Positions 12,185 to 24,505 of a DNA stretch of 64,000 nt are shown piece after piece (position 1 is the first letter of the stretch; every line of letters begins with the position of its first letter). A model generated the notes under the pieces. That model saw only the letters and a program-made list of their open reading frames with translations. It did no database searches and was not told the origin of the DNA. The stretch spans positions 11,160,001-11,224,000 of the forward strand of contig NC_061472.1 of the NCBI RefSeq assembly GCF_022581195.2. The letters run 5' to 3'. This DNA comes from Helicoverpa zea. Its lineage: Eukaryota > Arthropoda > Insecta > Lepidoptera > Noctuidae. The position numbers were made by a program, and so were the translations under genes.

Positions 12185-15100
12185 TTTTCTCTCATCTCAG
12201 GATTCTCAGGATCTCAGGATTTTAAAATAATACAAAATACTTTGCACCACCCAAACACAACATTTTTCATCTTCAAACAAAGTACATTCAGACGAAGGTA
12301 CTATTAAGTTTTACAATACCACTGGAAATAGCGACGTCCCTCGACGCTTCAGCCGACAACCCTTCCCAACCCTTACATCGCCGAGTACTTCCGATCTCGG
12401 CCGATGTTGCCCGAAGCCGGCCGATTTTTGGATCTCAATTTAAACAGGTTTATTATTGTTAACTGAGGTTTATGGCGCACGGCTCCGAGCAGTCTGTTCA
12501 ATCATTGTTATTGAATTATAATTACTGTGTTTTCGGTCAACTGTTCGCAGTAAATATTGGAAGTTTTCCGAGGTAATGTTTATCTTTCGTGCGGTGTTCC
12601 ATGTGTGGCTACTGAGGCTTATCCTACGTGTTTCTCTTAGGTATTATTATTAGAATAGGTAATGGACAGCATAATTATGTTAAAGTATATTTAAGATAAG
12701 AAAATTATAGAGAAGCGGCACATTGAGAAGTGGACTGAAAGGCTCTATTAATAGAAGGCTCGCTACTGCTCGAGGTCGGAGAATTTAGAAAATCTGTTTT
12801 ATTAGACAAGAAATCCATTAGCATTAATATTTTAACCAAGCCTTTGATGAGATGAAAGGATAGTACTTTTCGTCTGGCTACTAAAATTCGTAAAGTTTTA
12901 TAAGTAAAATAATTTGTTTCTAGCAAAGTACTAAACACGAAACAGTCCTGTCCTGAAATGGCAAACATTTCACAGGGCAACTAATCCGGGGCTGCTAAAA
13001 GCTATTGGCAGCGATTGCCATCGATTGCCGGGGCAATTCAGTGGCTCGTCCCTGGATTAATTGGCGTCGTAATAAGCTGTCCATTGCCACGAGCAGACAT
13101 TCGCGATATAAATGAGAGATTCGCCGATTCGGATTTAAAATCCATCGGAGCGTTCGCGCATACATATTATTTTGCACTGCAGTGTAACACGTATCGCGAG
13201 TTCATTTGTCACTATTGTCGGACTGTGAATCTATCGGTGATTCATTGAAAATATTATGTGCCTATTATGTAGCATGTGTTTTATGAATGACTTTGTTATT
13301 ACCTATTTGATTTTACGTATACACACATAGGCATTATTTTATCGCAAGCCTAATAGGTTGAGTGCTCGTTAATCTCGACTAGCAGAATGGTGTACTATTT
13401 TAATAATAAGTAAGTAAGTAAGATTGATGAACTCTCTTCATTTGTTCTCTACTGCTTTACATACTTCTTCCCAACTAAACTCAACCCATTCAGGATAAAA
13501 AGTAGGCGCAATAATTGTAGTATAAATAATAAATGGCCCGCACATTGGCGCGGCTCGTAAATAATACCTCAGTCGAGATTGAACTGCCAACCCGCGCGAT
13601 ATACGTGTCATTTGCTATGTCATTTAATTCACTTTTTCCTATAAACTTTTTGTGGCTGCACTGGATTTTATTTTCACTATTTCAGTTTGGAAAATGGAAT
13701 TTTACGGGACTATGATGGGTCCGGTGTTGTTTTAAATTCATGTATGACAGGCATTTAAACGTGGTCGCCAGTTTGAAATTGTTGCCGTTCCCGACATAGA
13801 ATCACGCCTGTTTGTTTTATTAAAATAAATATCTACCGTAATGACCCAAAGGATAAACAGTTTGCATAATAATGTAGCTGCTTATTAATTAGGCTCAATA
13901 TTTTACTTGTGTAATTAAGAAGAGGTACTGGCTAGAATGCTACAGTTATTAAAATATGGAATTCTTGGCCACAAACTACACCAACGCACCTTAAAAGTAT
14001 CACTTATACAACAAAACTAACCCACCCCCTGTCTCGACATAAGTAATACTAGTAAAGCTGTCGCCACTTGTCGCGCGGAACATAAATTACCTCACTACGA
14101 GATAAGTAGAACGCCATCCTCTAAGATTAACACTCAAACTATGAATCCTTCATAATCTGCCTGAGTGCTGACAGATGTGCCACTTCTGATTAACTGTACC
14201 TTACTTAGTGTTCTACAGAGTTACTTAAAATACTCGCCCGCAAGTACTCGCTAAAACATAGCTCTCTCGAATAAGATTGATATGATGGTTAAGATTGATA
14301 TGTAATTAATTTTATCAATAAATGTGCACAGAAATGGTATCTGCCTAACCCTTTAGCAGTGGTTGGCGAAAATATTACCACGGTAAAGCCTCAGTCGGTT
14401 TGCGCAATCTTTTAGTAAAAGGAACTCAAATTATCATTCCGTACAATAAACATCTTTTTATTTCTTCCTCCACTTTTTGCATGCAATCACCGAAATTAGG
14501 GATTCACAGTTCGTAAGGGGTCTCCAATTTTAATGTCGTCTGCAACCCTGCACCCCCCCCTACCACCTCGGAACTAATTAACTTGTTCGTTCCGCTGTCT
14601 TTTTTAACACCTACCCTTTTTGCAGTTGATTTAAATTAAAATGGCTTTGTTTCTTCAGAGCAATACAATGTTGTATGTTTTTAAGTTTATTGTTAGTGTA
14701 AGAAACGGTTAATAAAGGAGATGCGATCTCTTTGTTGCGTTTCTTCTTTATTTTGTCATTTATTTAGCTGCTTGTGTTTACTGAATAAGTTAGTGAGACC
14801 TGCTGGGGTTATCATTTAGTTGTCGAGAGAAATATGCATAAACACGCGACTTGACCACTTACCTGTCTCCAAAATTGTGTTTACATTCATTTTCTTCCTT
14901 ATTTCTTCAACCTCGTAAAGTGAAGTGTAAATGGGTACCCTTAAGTTATTTTCAGAGCATGGCATGGGGTCATGGGAAGTATGAAAGCACTTGTATTCTT
15001 CCTTATCAAGAGGCGCATCTGGACATTTTCCAAAGAAACTTCCTCGATCCACTCAGCAACTTTTAATTTTTAATTATGTACTTCAAAAGGTTCTTCAATT

Positions 15101-16113
15101 TTTATAGCTTACCTTATGCCTGTAAAGTGAACGTGTACTTTCTCGATCACTCGCCTTGTCTAAGGGTTTAATTAACTAAAAGGACGGAATCGCTAATTGT
15201 GATTCGCTAATGAAACCATGGCGAGAACAGTTTACAATCTCTCGGCTTTCGGCACTCGGCGAGCGTTCGGCCTGCAGTACCAATACACTTGAATTTTAGG
15301 GCTAATAGGGATGTTACTGGTTGAAGATATTTTAACATACTAGGTCGATTTTTCAAGAAGACTATACGACTATAGCTGTGCATAAAACAACTAGCTATTC
15401 GGCCACTTGATGACTAACAAGCTAAAGGCACAGTTATTCATTAATGTAACTTAATTAAGCAAATGTTCTAACAGCGGTGGGAGGGCGGCAGTCCTTTGAT
15501 GTTGCACTGAGGTACCTTTTTTACTCAGTAATTGATGTTGTAGCGAAATTTCGTCTGTACAAGTCGAGTTTTTTATTTCTTCTTAATATTGTTGTGTTGT
15601 CAAAGCGAATTGTTTGAAAACGTGTAGAAACATCGTGCGTTACAATTGCCAATTACGTTTGTGGAGACGGAAAGAGTTTGTTTTGTGTTTATGCGAAGTT
15701 TTGTTTATATGTTTTTGGTAAAAGATTTTAAAACCTTAAAAATGAGTCACATAATTCAAGCTAACGAATACAATACAAAAATTAAATTAATGCCACTACT
15801 CACAAAAAAAAATATTCCATGAGTGATTAAAAAAGCGTTTTAAAATATAAAGCTTCTAAATCCTGCTATCATAGTTTCCATGCGTGAATTTCGCACCTGT
15901 CGTTATTTCCCAGAGTTTTTTGTTTCCACTCTATGGCATTGTTTGTAACACTGGGGTTTATAGGACTATAGAACTTGTCTTCTATATGAATTGAAATATA
16001 TGGTGACGGTATAAAATAATTTTCTCACGTTCACACAAAGTTATTTTCTAAAAACTAATATATAAAGACATCTAGACCAAATCTAACACTCATATTAAAG
16101 CACATTTTTTAAC
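12185..16113. other. Non-coding, probably intron
   Basis: About 3.9 kb of mostly AT-rich sequence. A few copies of a short TCTCAGGAT-like word follow the SINE at about 12190-12220, and CCGA-rich sequence lies near 12380-12425. No exon with splice support was found. Confidence 0.4.
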
Positions 16114-16182
16114 TTATGCGGGAATCGAACCCGCAATCTCCATCTGACAACCAAGATACTCTAACTACCATGCCATCTGGTC
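16114..16182 (-). repeat. tRNA-derived sequence (SINE head or tRNA relic)
   Basis: On the minus strand the sequence contains TGGCATGGTAG, a good A box (16165-16175), and GGTTCGATTCC, a perfect B box (16121-16131), at tRNA-like spacing. The would-be acceptor ends do not pair, so this is not an intact tRNA gene. It lies about 60 bp from the 89-bp minisatellite. Confidence 0.6.
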
Positions 16183-16240
16183 GTATGTATCTCAGATGCT
16201 GGGAACCATGATATATGATGTGTTGCACCATGATATATTA

Positions 16241-16863
16241 TATGTAGCGTGTAGCACGAACCTTGTTCTACGTGACGCTGTAACGCTTGTCATTACTGCA
16301 CATTTGTTGTGCTGTGATGTATCATATTATATGTAGCGTGTAGCACGAACCTTGTTCTACGTGACGCTGTAACGCTTGTCATTACTGCACATTTGTTGTG
16401 CTGTGATGTATCATATTATATGTAGCGTGTAGCACGAACCTTGTTCTACGTGACGCTGTAACGCTTGTCATTACTGCACATTTGTTGTGCTGTGATGTAT
16501 CATATTATATGTAGCGTGTAGCACGAACCTTGTTCTACGTGACGCTGTAACGCTTGTCATTACTGCACATTTGTTGTGCTGTGATGTATCATATTATATG
16601 TAGCGTGTAGCACGAACCTTGTTCTACGTGACGCTGTAACGCTTGTCATTACTGCACATTTGTTGTGCTGTGATGTATCATATTATATGTAGCGTGTAGC
16701 ACGAACCTTGTTCTACGTGACGCTGTAACGCTTGTCATTACTGCACATTTGTTGTGCTGTGATGTATCATATTTTATGTAGCGTGTAGCACGAACCTTGT
16801 TCTACGTGACGCTGTAACGCTTGTCATTACTGCACATTTGTTGTGCTGTGATGTATCATATTA
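16241..16863 (+). repeat. 89-bp minisatellite, seven copies
   Basis: Units start at 16241, 16330, 16419, 16508, 16597, 16686 and 16775, each exactly 89 bp and beginning TATGTAGCGTGTAGCACG. By eye the copies are identical except for one substitution at 16774. Such uniformity means the array expanded or was homogenised recently. It has no long open frame. A partial related piece (ATGATATATGATGTG) lies just before the first unit. Confidence 0.95.
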
Positions 16864-17747
16864 TCTTAGAATTTCTGCTATGACTATATGACTATGTTAT
16901 GACGGAAATTTATTAAGTTTTCGATGGTGTGTAAGAAGAAAAATATGTAATTTTAACATGAATTTATTTCTCAATGCACAGTGGTTATAATATTACATTT
17001 TCGTAGATGCTGAGCTTTTGTAGCTGAGTTTTTGTATACCGAGTACCACTGTCCAAAAAGTGATTGGCTTCATGATCAATATGCGGTCATTTGAGGCAAC
17101 CCTCCGATGACTACTAATGGTGGCGTTAGCGGGTCGATTAGACCTCGTTAAACGAAGATTTTAGGCTTACCGGCTTTGAGCCGCCAGGCGTATTTTTTTA
17201 ATCTGTTTAAATGTGGCAATGACGTGCCAGTGGTTTGTGCCCTAGGGTTATTTAATTATAGTTTTCAGAATCATTTGTATACGTAATTTACATGAGTTTT
17301 CATACTTTTTTGAGTTAAATATCATTTCAATGAAACCACTAATGTGTATTTATTTTATAACTCTGAACTAACGCGTGTTCTTTAAACATTAGTTTTATAT
17401 AAGGCGTTATTTTATGTATTTTATTTTATAGTACACGACCCATATGCTATTTACACACACTATATAGTATGTATGTATATTTATTTATATTTCAGACATA
17501 ACCGGTTTCCCAGTGTCAAAGACTAGCGGCCAGCTATTACACTTGAGGTCTCTGTTGAAAGGTTCGATGCTTGTGTCGTACAAATAACTCCATTAATTAA
17601 TAACAGAGTCAATGTTGACATTTATAAATAATGTGGTGATATTGTGTGCCAATTAAACTAGTAACAACAGTAATTAAAAAAGTAGGTTTTTGTCTAATAC
17701 TTTGACAAGAATGGCTTCCTCCTTATATTTAATTAATTTATCTTATT
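16864..17747. other. Non-coding, probably intron
   Basis: AT-rich sequence with no exon or recognisable element. Confidence 0.4.
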
Positions 17748-17763
17748 AACTATTTAAACAAAT

Positions 17764-18144
17764 CGTGGTGGTGGCCTAGTGGGCAAAGAACCAACCTCTC
17801 GAGTATGAGGGTGCGGGTTCGATTCCAGGTCAGGCAAGTACCAATGCAACTTTTCTAAGTTTGTATGTACTTTCTAAGTATATCTTAGACACCAATGACT
17901 GTGTTTCGGATGGCACGTTAAACTGTAGGTCCCGGCTGTCATTGAACATCCTTGGCAGTCGTTACGGGTAGTCAGAAGCCAGTAAGTCTGACACCAGTCT
18001 AACCTAGGGGTATTGGGTTGCCCGGATAACTGGGTTGAGGAGGTCAGATAGGCAGTCGCTTCTTGTAAAGCACTGGTACTCAGCTGAATCCGGTTAGACT
18101 GGAAGCCGACCCCAACATAGTTTGGGAAAAAGGCTCGGAGGATG
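17764..18144 (+). mobile_element. Full-length tRNA-headed SINE
   Basis: The element opens with a tRNA-like head (GTGGTGGCCTAGTGGG, then B box GGTTCGATTCC near 17817). A body follows, and a conserved tail ends AAGGCTCGGAGGATGA. It is flanked by AACTATTTAAACAAAT (17748-17763) and AACTATTTATACAAAT (18145-18160), a 16-bp target-site duplication with one mismatch. Related copies lie at 46509-46753 (5'-truncated), 56283-56682 (minus) and 24731-24780 (tail only). Mobilisation is presumably by a LINE sharing the tail. Confidence 0.9.
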
Positions 18145-18160
18145 AACTATTTATACAAAT

Positions 18161-21100
18161 ATTACATGAGAGCATAGTTTGTTCCTAAAAATAGACCAAA
18201 ATATAAAAAAAAAAACATACTCTCTACTTACTCCAAAATCCTCCTGAAAGTAAGTCAAAGTTACATTTGCACGACTTGTACGTGAATGTAATCCTCCTTG
18301 TTCCTCCGTAGTATCATGCACTGCAGTGTGCTCACCAGTCCGACTGCTGGACAAAGTTCTACAAACTGGACGATATCATGCTTCGAACGAGCGAGCTGTT
18401 GGCAGTAGTAATGGTGTGAATATTTTGGCTTTACTGTTGCTTAGGTACAGTTGTGTTTTCTTTTTTAACTAAGAGATAAAGTTTGCAATATAAAACCCAA
18501 ACCTTGTAGAAATTCAACTTGACAATCTATATTCTGACTTTCATGAAGGGTAAGAATCATAATAATGCCATTTGTTTAATAAGTCCTCATCATTGTTTGC
18601 AAGTTTGACAACCTCTTAGTTATGCTTTAAAAATGAAGAAGTAAACTTCCAGCTGCCATAAAATAAGACACAAGCGGTAGCAGCTCATAAAATTGCACGC
18701 TACAGTGTCGGGGTGACAATCAACCTTTACAAAATGTAAATTCAAATGGCGTGGTCAAAGTAAACACTGTGCGGTACTTAGTATGCGCGCACAGTGGGCT
18801 GGCGCGCTGACTCCTGGACAAAGTTTAGTTGTTAACTAAAGCTAACCGACCGCCGTATCCCGTTGCGTAGTCTAATTAATTTTGTTGTACGTTGTATCGG
18901 TAAGGTTTCTTAGTAGGTGAACAGGTTACACGGCGGCTAAGACGTCGGATCTGAGTAACTAATCTGTGTTATTTATGTTACTGATGGTGCGCTAAAGTTA
19001 TCTGATGTGCGAGTATTAGTTTGAAACACTTGTACAGAAGCGTTTAATTGACATTTATGTTATAATATCAACTTTCACCATTGACATTCATGTTATGTTT
19101 TATGTTGAAGAAAAAAACATTGCATTCATTAATTTCTAACTGCGAAATGAAAAAGCGTTCACAGGTAGAGACACGAAAATTGAAAGATATAAGTTTAACC
19201 ACCGTAAGGGAATTGTGAGACTTCATGTACCGGAGTAACGGGATGTCGTCAAAGTTTTTACAACGCTATAAGAAGTAATTCCAGGACATAAAGTTGTGTT
19301 ATTGTTATTTTATTTGTGTTTACTTATATTTTAACGAGGGAAGAGCTTGTCTTTTACCGCTCCGATGGCGATGGGGTCTTAAGAGCTTTGGAAAATGGAT
19401 AAATAGATAAAGAAATTAGGTTTTACCAATAAATAATGCCGAATTACATATTATGTACAACTGCACTGGATATTATTATTTGTTGGAAAACTATTTCAGT
19501 ACCAATGTTGCTTATTTTTATGAACGAACTGTGAATTCCTGATCACATTCGGTATTCAAACAAAATACCTTACCAAATCTCACCTGTGACATCTATAAAG
19601 TTAAAGTTAACATTATTCTGTCCACGATTTGAAATCCCGAAGCGAACGCAGACCGAAATATCAAACCAACACGGTATTCCACTCGGCATCACGTAACAAC
19701 CTTACTACACTATTTGACTCACTGTGCATCTCATTTGCACTGCGTCGAATTTTGTCCGGGAGCGCGACGCGTCGGTACACTGTGCAGGTTTTGTTTTAAT
19801 TTCGTGTGAAGTGATGACTCTTTAGAGGACGGTGCTTGCTTGTGGTTCGTTAGGTGTTTTACGAATGTTCATTTATTTTTGGTGGGAATAACGGCCCTTT
19901 TGAATGAAGCTTTTTCAGGCAATTCTGATGAACTTAATCATTACTTAATTTAAAATGTGTATGGTTGTTTAAAAAAATAAAAAGATGCAATTTGAGCAGC
20001 GTTTTAATTATAACTTCGAAATAATTCGATCAATTAACGCGAATAAATAAACTTCTTAATAGAAATTTTTAATGACGGCAGGACGTTAGAGATGGCGGCG
20101 ATCCGAGCAAAACACATCTTCATTATAATATTCACATTTCTAACTCAACACATCAGCTTATTCCAACAACACTCTCCTGCAACCATTCGAAACTAAACCC
20201 TATTCCATAATAATCAGAGTTCAAATTGTAATGAGCTTGTAGTTCGCAATGCATGATATTTTATTCATAAAAGTCATACATCAGTATGAGATTGCGTCTA
20301 ATGTTTGTGTTGAGGTATTATTTGTTTGTTCGTGTGTTTGCTTTGAATTAACAATGTTTTTGATACAAAATGGCGGAGATTGCCGAGAAATTGAACGAAA
20401 ACAGCCACTGATTACTTTGGAGCTCCGAAGTTTATAGGCAGAGTGTCTGTTATGCTAGAACTTATTGAAGTAGGTCACTTCAACAGGCAGTTTTTAAAAG
20501 GTTACATATTTTGCCGCAAATACGAAATCTCTTTAAATCTCTGTCATTTGCGAAGTAAATAAAATATTCAGTGTAGTGATTGAAACAGATTTTCTGTTGA
20601 CGATAATGTACATGTCAGACAATTTGTTCCCTCAAAAACCTCGGCTCGTGGCTGTCACATTAAAAGAACTTTCCTTGCCAACAAGAATCTTAACAATTCC
20701 ACGGTGTGCTTGTTCAAAAGCAATTTACTTCAAACTTCTTCCATATTTACTTATCCACGTCTTTATCTATTAGATAACCGTATTCAGAAAATCTCCGAGT
20801 CACATCAAATCCTGAAGGAAAATCCGTTTTGCAATACATTGCTGGCTTCCTTCAATAACATTACCGGCGACGCGCGCGAGTGACGCAATAGAAAGCAAAC
20901 AAGCGCCACGTCTCGTGTGTTACAACAATCAAATAACGTTTTGTGGTTCAAGTATATTTCGTATTTCAGTATTTGTATAGATATGTGTATTAATATGTAT
21001 AGTTTAGTTTGACAAACTGGTCCCTTTGGGCGCTGTGAGTGTAATATGTTTGTTCATACAAATACATCAGACGTTTGGGACCCTTAATATGTTGTCCTGG

Positions 21101-21936
21101 ATGGCTCGCTTGTAATACTTTCGCTAAGAATGCGGTATTGCTTCGATGAAATATTTCCAATATGGCGACCACGGCTATTTGTCCCACATTCTGGGACATT
21201 CCTATAAGCTTATCATTATCCGACGAATTGTGTTACGAAATTGGGATAATCTTTTCATATCAACTTGTTCATTTATCTCGATGATTACTATCTATTTAGT
21301 TCTACTTAATGAAATAAACCTCTCCTACACTCATGAAATTAGCATAATATTTAGTAAGTCGTCGACAGACGTTTCAAAGCTCACACTTAGCTCGGACTAA
21401 TTAATTTAATTAGGTCCCGTCGTCTGTGGCTTCAGTACGTGAAATATATAGAGGTCGAGAATGAAGCCACAAACGTTCTCAAAGGTAAAATATATAAGCT
21501 GAAACCATCGCACCTAAGGACTCTTTAGAGACGGCTGCCCCTCTATACATGTACATAGCTATATGTAGTACATAGTCAACAGTTTGCTTATGCTGATAGA
21601 GTTGCTAGTATCGCTACTGAGTAAATAAATGTAATTACTATGAGTTACTGACTCTGTACCTCTGAAAGATTAATTATGAGCGTCTTGTGTGTAGGTTAAG
21701 TTATAATTTGAAGTTTGTGTTATTCGTTAAGGATCTTTTGACTACTACTGAAGAAAAATTTTAGTACAGTAAAATTACGTTTGTGTTGTTTGTAGGCTTT
21801 AAAATAAAACTTAATTAACAATGAATTGCGCCTTAATCTAAATACTAAACACTGTATATTTAAAAAACGCCTTTCAGTCTAATAACCATTTGACACAGGT
21901 GTGTCAAATCGAAATCATAGCATGCTAAACATCTTA
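18161..21936. other. Non-coding, probably intron
   Basis: AT-rich sequence of 3.8 kb. No exon, RNA gene or element is supported. The short open frames have no recognisable domains. Confidence 0.4.
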
Positions 21937-22145
21937 TTGACGTGACAACGTCTTATAAATCGATGGAGCCGGCTGCACGCACGAAAAAACATGACTCATG
22001 CGGCGTTACCTCGCTCTGAGGCGTTACCTCGCTCTGAGGCGTTCCATCGCACAATCGGCCTACGCGTTCGGCAGCGTTCGACATCTGTCTCTCTCCCACT
22101 TGAGTGAGCGATGCGTCCGCGTAAACAGCTGCTTGAAAAGTGAAT
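21937..22145 (+). repeat. MITE-related repeat, copy 1 (one end only)
   Basis: It starts TTGACGTGACAACGTC and runs through a sequence shared with the copy at 24036-24241, ending with the common GCAGCGTTCGACATCTG. It lacks the right terminal inverted repeat of that copy. It contains an 18-bp tandem duplication (GGCGTTACCTCGCTCTGA twice, near 22002-22037). It is probably a truncated or rearranged relative. Confidence 0.65.
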
Positions 22146-22326
22146 GTGGTGTAAATTGTTTATAGCAACGATAATTGCGACGATAAAGGTAATGATTCTT
22201 TCGATATTAAATACATGTTCAGTGATATATTGTCGAATATTCGTGCTTTCATAATTAAAATAAATAGCATCAGTCCGCTAGTGCAGCGATTGTAGGTTAT
22301 GCTATAACAAAACTATAATAATAATA

Positions 22327-23145
22327 AAACCTGTCGTACTAACTACCCACGATCGCAGGGAGGTATGGCAGAGCAAACAGCTACACGGACGCTTCTTCGG
22401 GGCTCTTCATGGCCCCGATGTAGACTTCAAAGCGTCCGTATCTTGGCTACGCTTCGGTGACTTGTTTGGAGAAACCGAAGGGTTTGTATGTGCAATTATG
22501 GACGAAGTTATCCTTACGAATAACTACCGGAGATATATCGTGAAAGACGGGACGGTTGACATATGTCGGGCATGTCACCATCCGGGTGAGTCTATCAGAC
22601 ATATTATATCTGGTTGTTCTCGTTTGGCTAATGGTGAATATTTGCACAGACATAACCAAGTGGCCAAGATCATCCACCAGCAGCTTGCTCTGCAATACAA
22701 CCTTGTAGACCTTGAGGTACCGTACTACAAGTATGCGCCCGACCCAGTTCTCGAAAAGGACCATATCACGTTGTACTGGGATCGATCTATCATCACTGAC
22801 AGGACTATTGTAGCCAATAAGCCTGATATTGTGGTGATAGATCGATTAGCGCGCCGCGCGATGATAGTCGATGTCGCCGTTCCGCATGACGAGAACCTTG
22901 TGAAAGCTGAGAAAGAGAAACAAATAAAGTATCTCGACTTAGCGCACGAGGTTGTCGCCTTGTGGAGTGTCGACACGGCTGTTGTTGTGCCGATTGTCGT
23001 TACGGCCAATGGTTTAATAGCCAAGAGCCTCGACGAACACCTCAGGAGGCTCTCGTTGGGCGGCTGGATCAAGGGACTGATTCAGAAGGCAGTACTCCTT
23101 GATACGGCACGTATTGTGAGGAGGTTTCTGTCTCTGGGACCCTAA
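22327..23145 (+). pseudogene. C-terminal zinc finger and restriction-like endonuclease of a non-LTR retrotransposon
   Basis: The frame is open to a stop at 23143-23145. It carries a CX2CX8HX4C zinc finger (around 22564-22617). About 70 residues later comes a PD...D signature (KPDIVVID then IVDVAVP, around 22819-22875), the core of a PD-(D/E)XK nuclease. That order, zinc finger then restriction-like endonuclease at the C-terminus, characterises R2/R4/NeSL-type retrotransposons, in which the nuclease nicks the target for reverse transcription. The reverse-transcriptase domain is missing, so this copy cannot move by itself. Methionine starts in this frame are internal. The remaining frame has no stops, so the fragment is not very old. 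Confidence 0.75.
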
Positions 23146-23270
23146 CCACCGGTACCTTGGACCCTGTGCCCGATATCGGTGGCAACCTATTTTTTATATT
23201 TTTAAATGTTTTTTATTTTTATAGTTAATATTTAAAAATGTAAATTATATGTTCTAAATAAATAAATGAT
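22327..23270 (+). mobile_element. 5'-truncated R2/R4-type non-LTR retrotransposon
   Basis: Only the 3' end remains: the C-terminal coding region, then about 125 bp of 3' UTR ending in AATAAATAAATGA-like tail sequence. It is the only element with recognisable retrotransposon coding sequence here that lies in the same orientation as dystrophin. The 5' border is estimated from where similarity to this protein class seems to begin; no target-site duplication was identified. Confidence 0.7.
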
Positions 23271-23339
23271 TAATTAGGTAATAGAACTATTTCACGATGA
23301 GTAAAAAATCAATTGCTTTACTATTCGATCGAAATAATT

Positions 23340-23720
23340 ATGGAGCATAGCCAGCCAATCAAAACTGCAAATTACATTAAATAATCGTAAAAAGTAGTTA
23401 AAAAATTTGATTACTAACTACAAATTGGACGTAGTTATGCAGAAACGTTCCAACCCACAAGTCACCTGAAATCGAGTTATTGTGATTGAACAGCCTAAAA
23501 TTTAGCATATGGTTATCTAAACTCAATATAATTCAACAATAAAACCTCTAGTACCTTTACTAGTTAGAATAAAAAAGAATACAACTGAAACGCGTAAATG
23601 CTTATATCTCAAATTTAAGTTTAATTTGAGATATAAGCATTTACGCGTACAGTGGGTTGGAACGTTTCTGCATAACTACGTCCAATTGTAGTTGCAATCA
23701 AGATTACGAGATTACTTTTT
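23340..23720. repeat. Foldback repeat with a perfect palindrome
   Basis: A perfect stem of 26 bp (23590-23615 with 23623-23648) surrounds a 7-nt loop; the arms begin ACGCGTAAATGC. Outside it, GGACGTAGTTATGCAGAAAC near 23428 reappears as its reverse complement near 23660, with looser arm similarity outwards on both sides. This is a non-autonomous foldback or MITE-type repeat with no coding capacity. The outer borders are approximate. Confidence 0.8.
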
Positions 23721-24035
23721 ATAACTACCTACACATTTTAAATAATCAATCGCGCGTTCATGTACTGACTTGTCGTTTGCTAGTTAAGTACAGTTACCGG
23801 CACGGAAGTCGAGCCCTGACTTTCACCTGCGCAGAAGTGATTTATTGGGTCCCTTTGGTGGTATGAAGGGAGCGCGGGGGCGGCGGTAAAGCGGTGATTG
23901 GCCCGCAGCGCATCGCGTCATAGCCGTCACTCGGGATTGGTTTTTAGCTGCGGTTGACGTACATCAGGACGACGAAACACTTCGGGCCAATTTAATTGAC
24001 ACCAATTTTTATAAAATATATTTTTCTTTTCTTTT

Positions 24036-24241
24036 GACGTGACAACGTCTTATAAATCGATGGAGCCGGCTGCACGCACGAAAAAACATGACTCATGCGT
24101 CGTTACCTCGCTCTGAGGCGTTCCGTTTAAGGCTTGTAGGGCAAGCGAGAGCACGCAACGAGCGACAAAGAGGCACGATCGGCCTCCGCGTTCGGCAGCG
24201 TTCGACATCTGACGATCAATTTCTTATGACGTTGTCACGTT
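24036..24241. mobile_element. MITE-like element with terminal inverted repeats
   Basis: The left end has GACGTGACAACGTCTTA and the right end its near reverse complement (ATGACGTTGTCACGTT at 24226-24241), sharing at least 13 bp. The interior matches 21937-22145. No coding region. It ends 52 bp before the acceptor of the dystrophin exon at 24294, so it forms the sequence immediately upstream of that exon's branch-site region. The target-site duplication is unclear. Confidence 0.7.
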
Positions 24242-24293
24242 CGACTATCGTCAGTAAACCGACTTTACAGACAACCGTTTTTTTTGTCCACAG

Positions 24294-24505
24294 TAACAGC
24301 CCTACGCGAGCACTGGGACGAGGCGAATGCGCGCGTCCTACAGCGCAAGGCGCAGCTGGACGCGATGCTGGGCGACTCGCAGCGATACGAGGCGAGGCGG
24401 CGCGACGCCGACGCGTGGCTGTCGCGCATGGAGGCGCGCCTGGCAGCCATGCAGCCGCCCGCCAACACTGCCGATGTGCTGGAGATGCAGCTTAGGGAGC
24501 AGAAG
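24294..24505 (+). CDS. Dys: Dystrophin, internal exon (end of one spectrin repeat, start of the next)
   Basis: Dystrophin links cortical actin to the membrane dystroglycan complex in muscle and neurons; its rod is a chain of three-helix spectrin repeats. This exon follows a pyrimidine-rich acceptor (TTTTTTTTGTCCACAG) and ends before GTATGT. It enters in phase 1 and leaves in phase 0, 212 bp. The translation contains HWDEANARVLQRKAQLDAML and later DADAWLSRMEARL. It aligns residue by residue with vertebrate dystrophin at the junction of rod repeats 20 and 21, including the helix-A tryptophan. It is GC-rich compared with the surrounding intron. The following intron is about 7.2 kb and holds R1-like and Jockey-like insertions. 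The orthologue call is firm; the exact repeat number is an inference. Confidence 0.9.

Noticed and set aside
16114..16182. Functional tRNA gene
   Set aside because: A and B boxes are present, but the acceptor arms do not pair, so it is a tRNA-derived repeat or relic.
16241..16863. CRISPR-like array
   Set aside because: The 89-bp units are directly adjacent with no unique spacers, and the genome is clearly animal.
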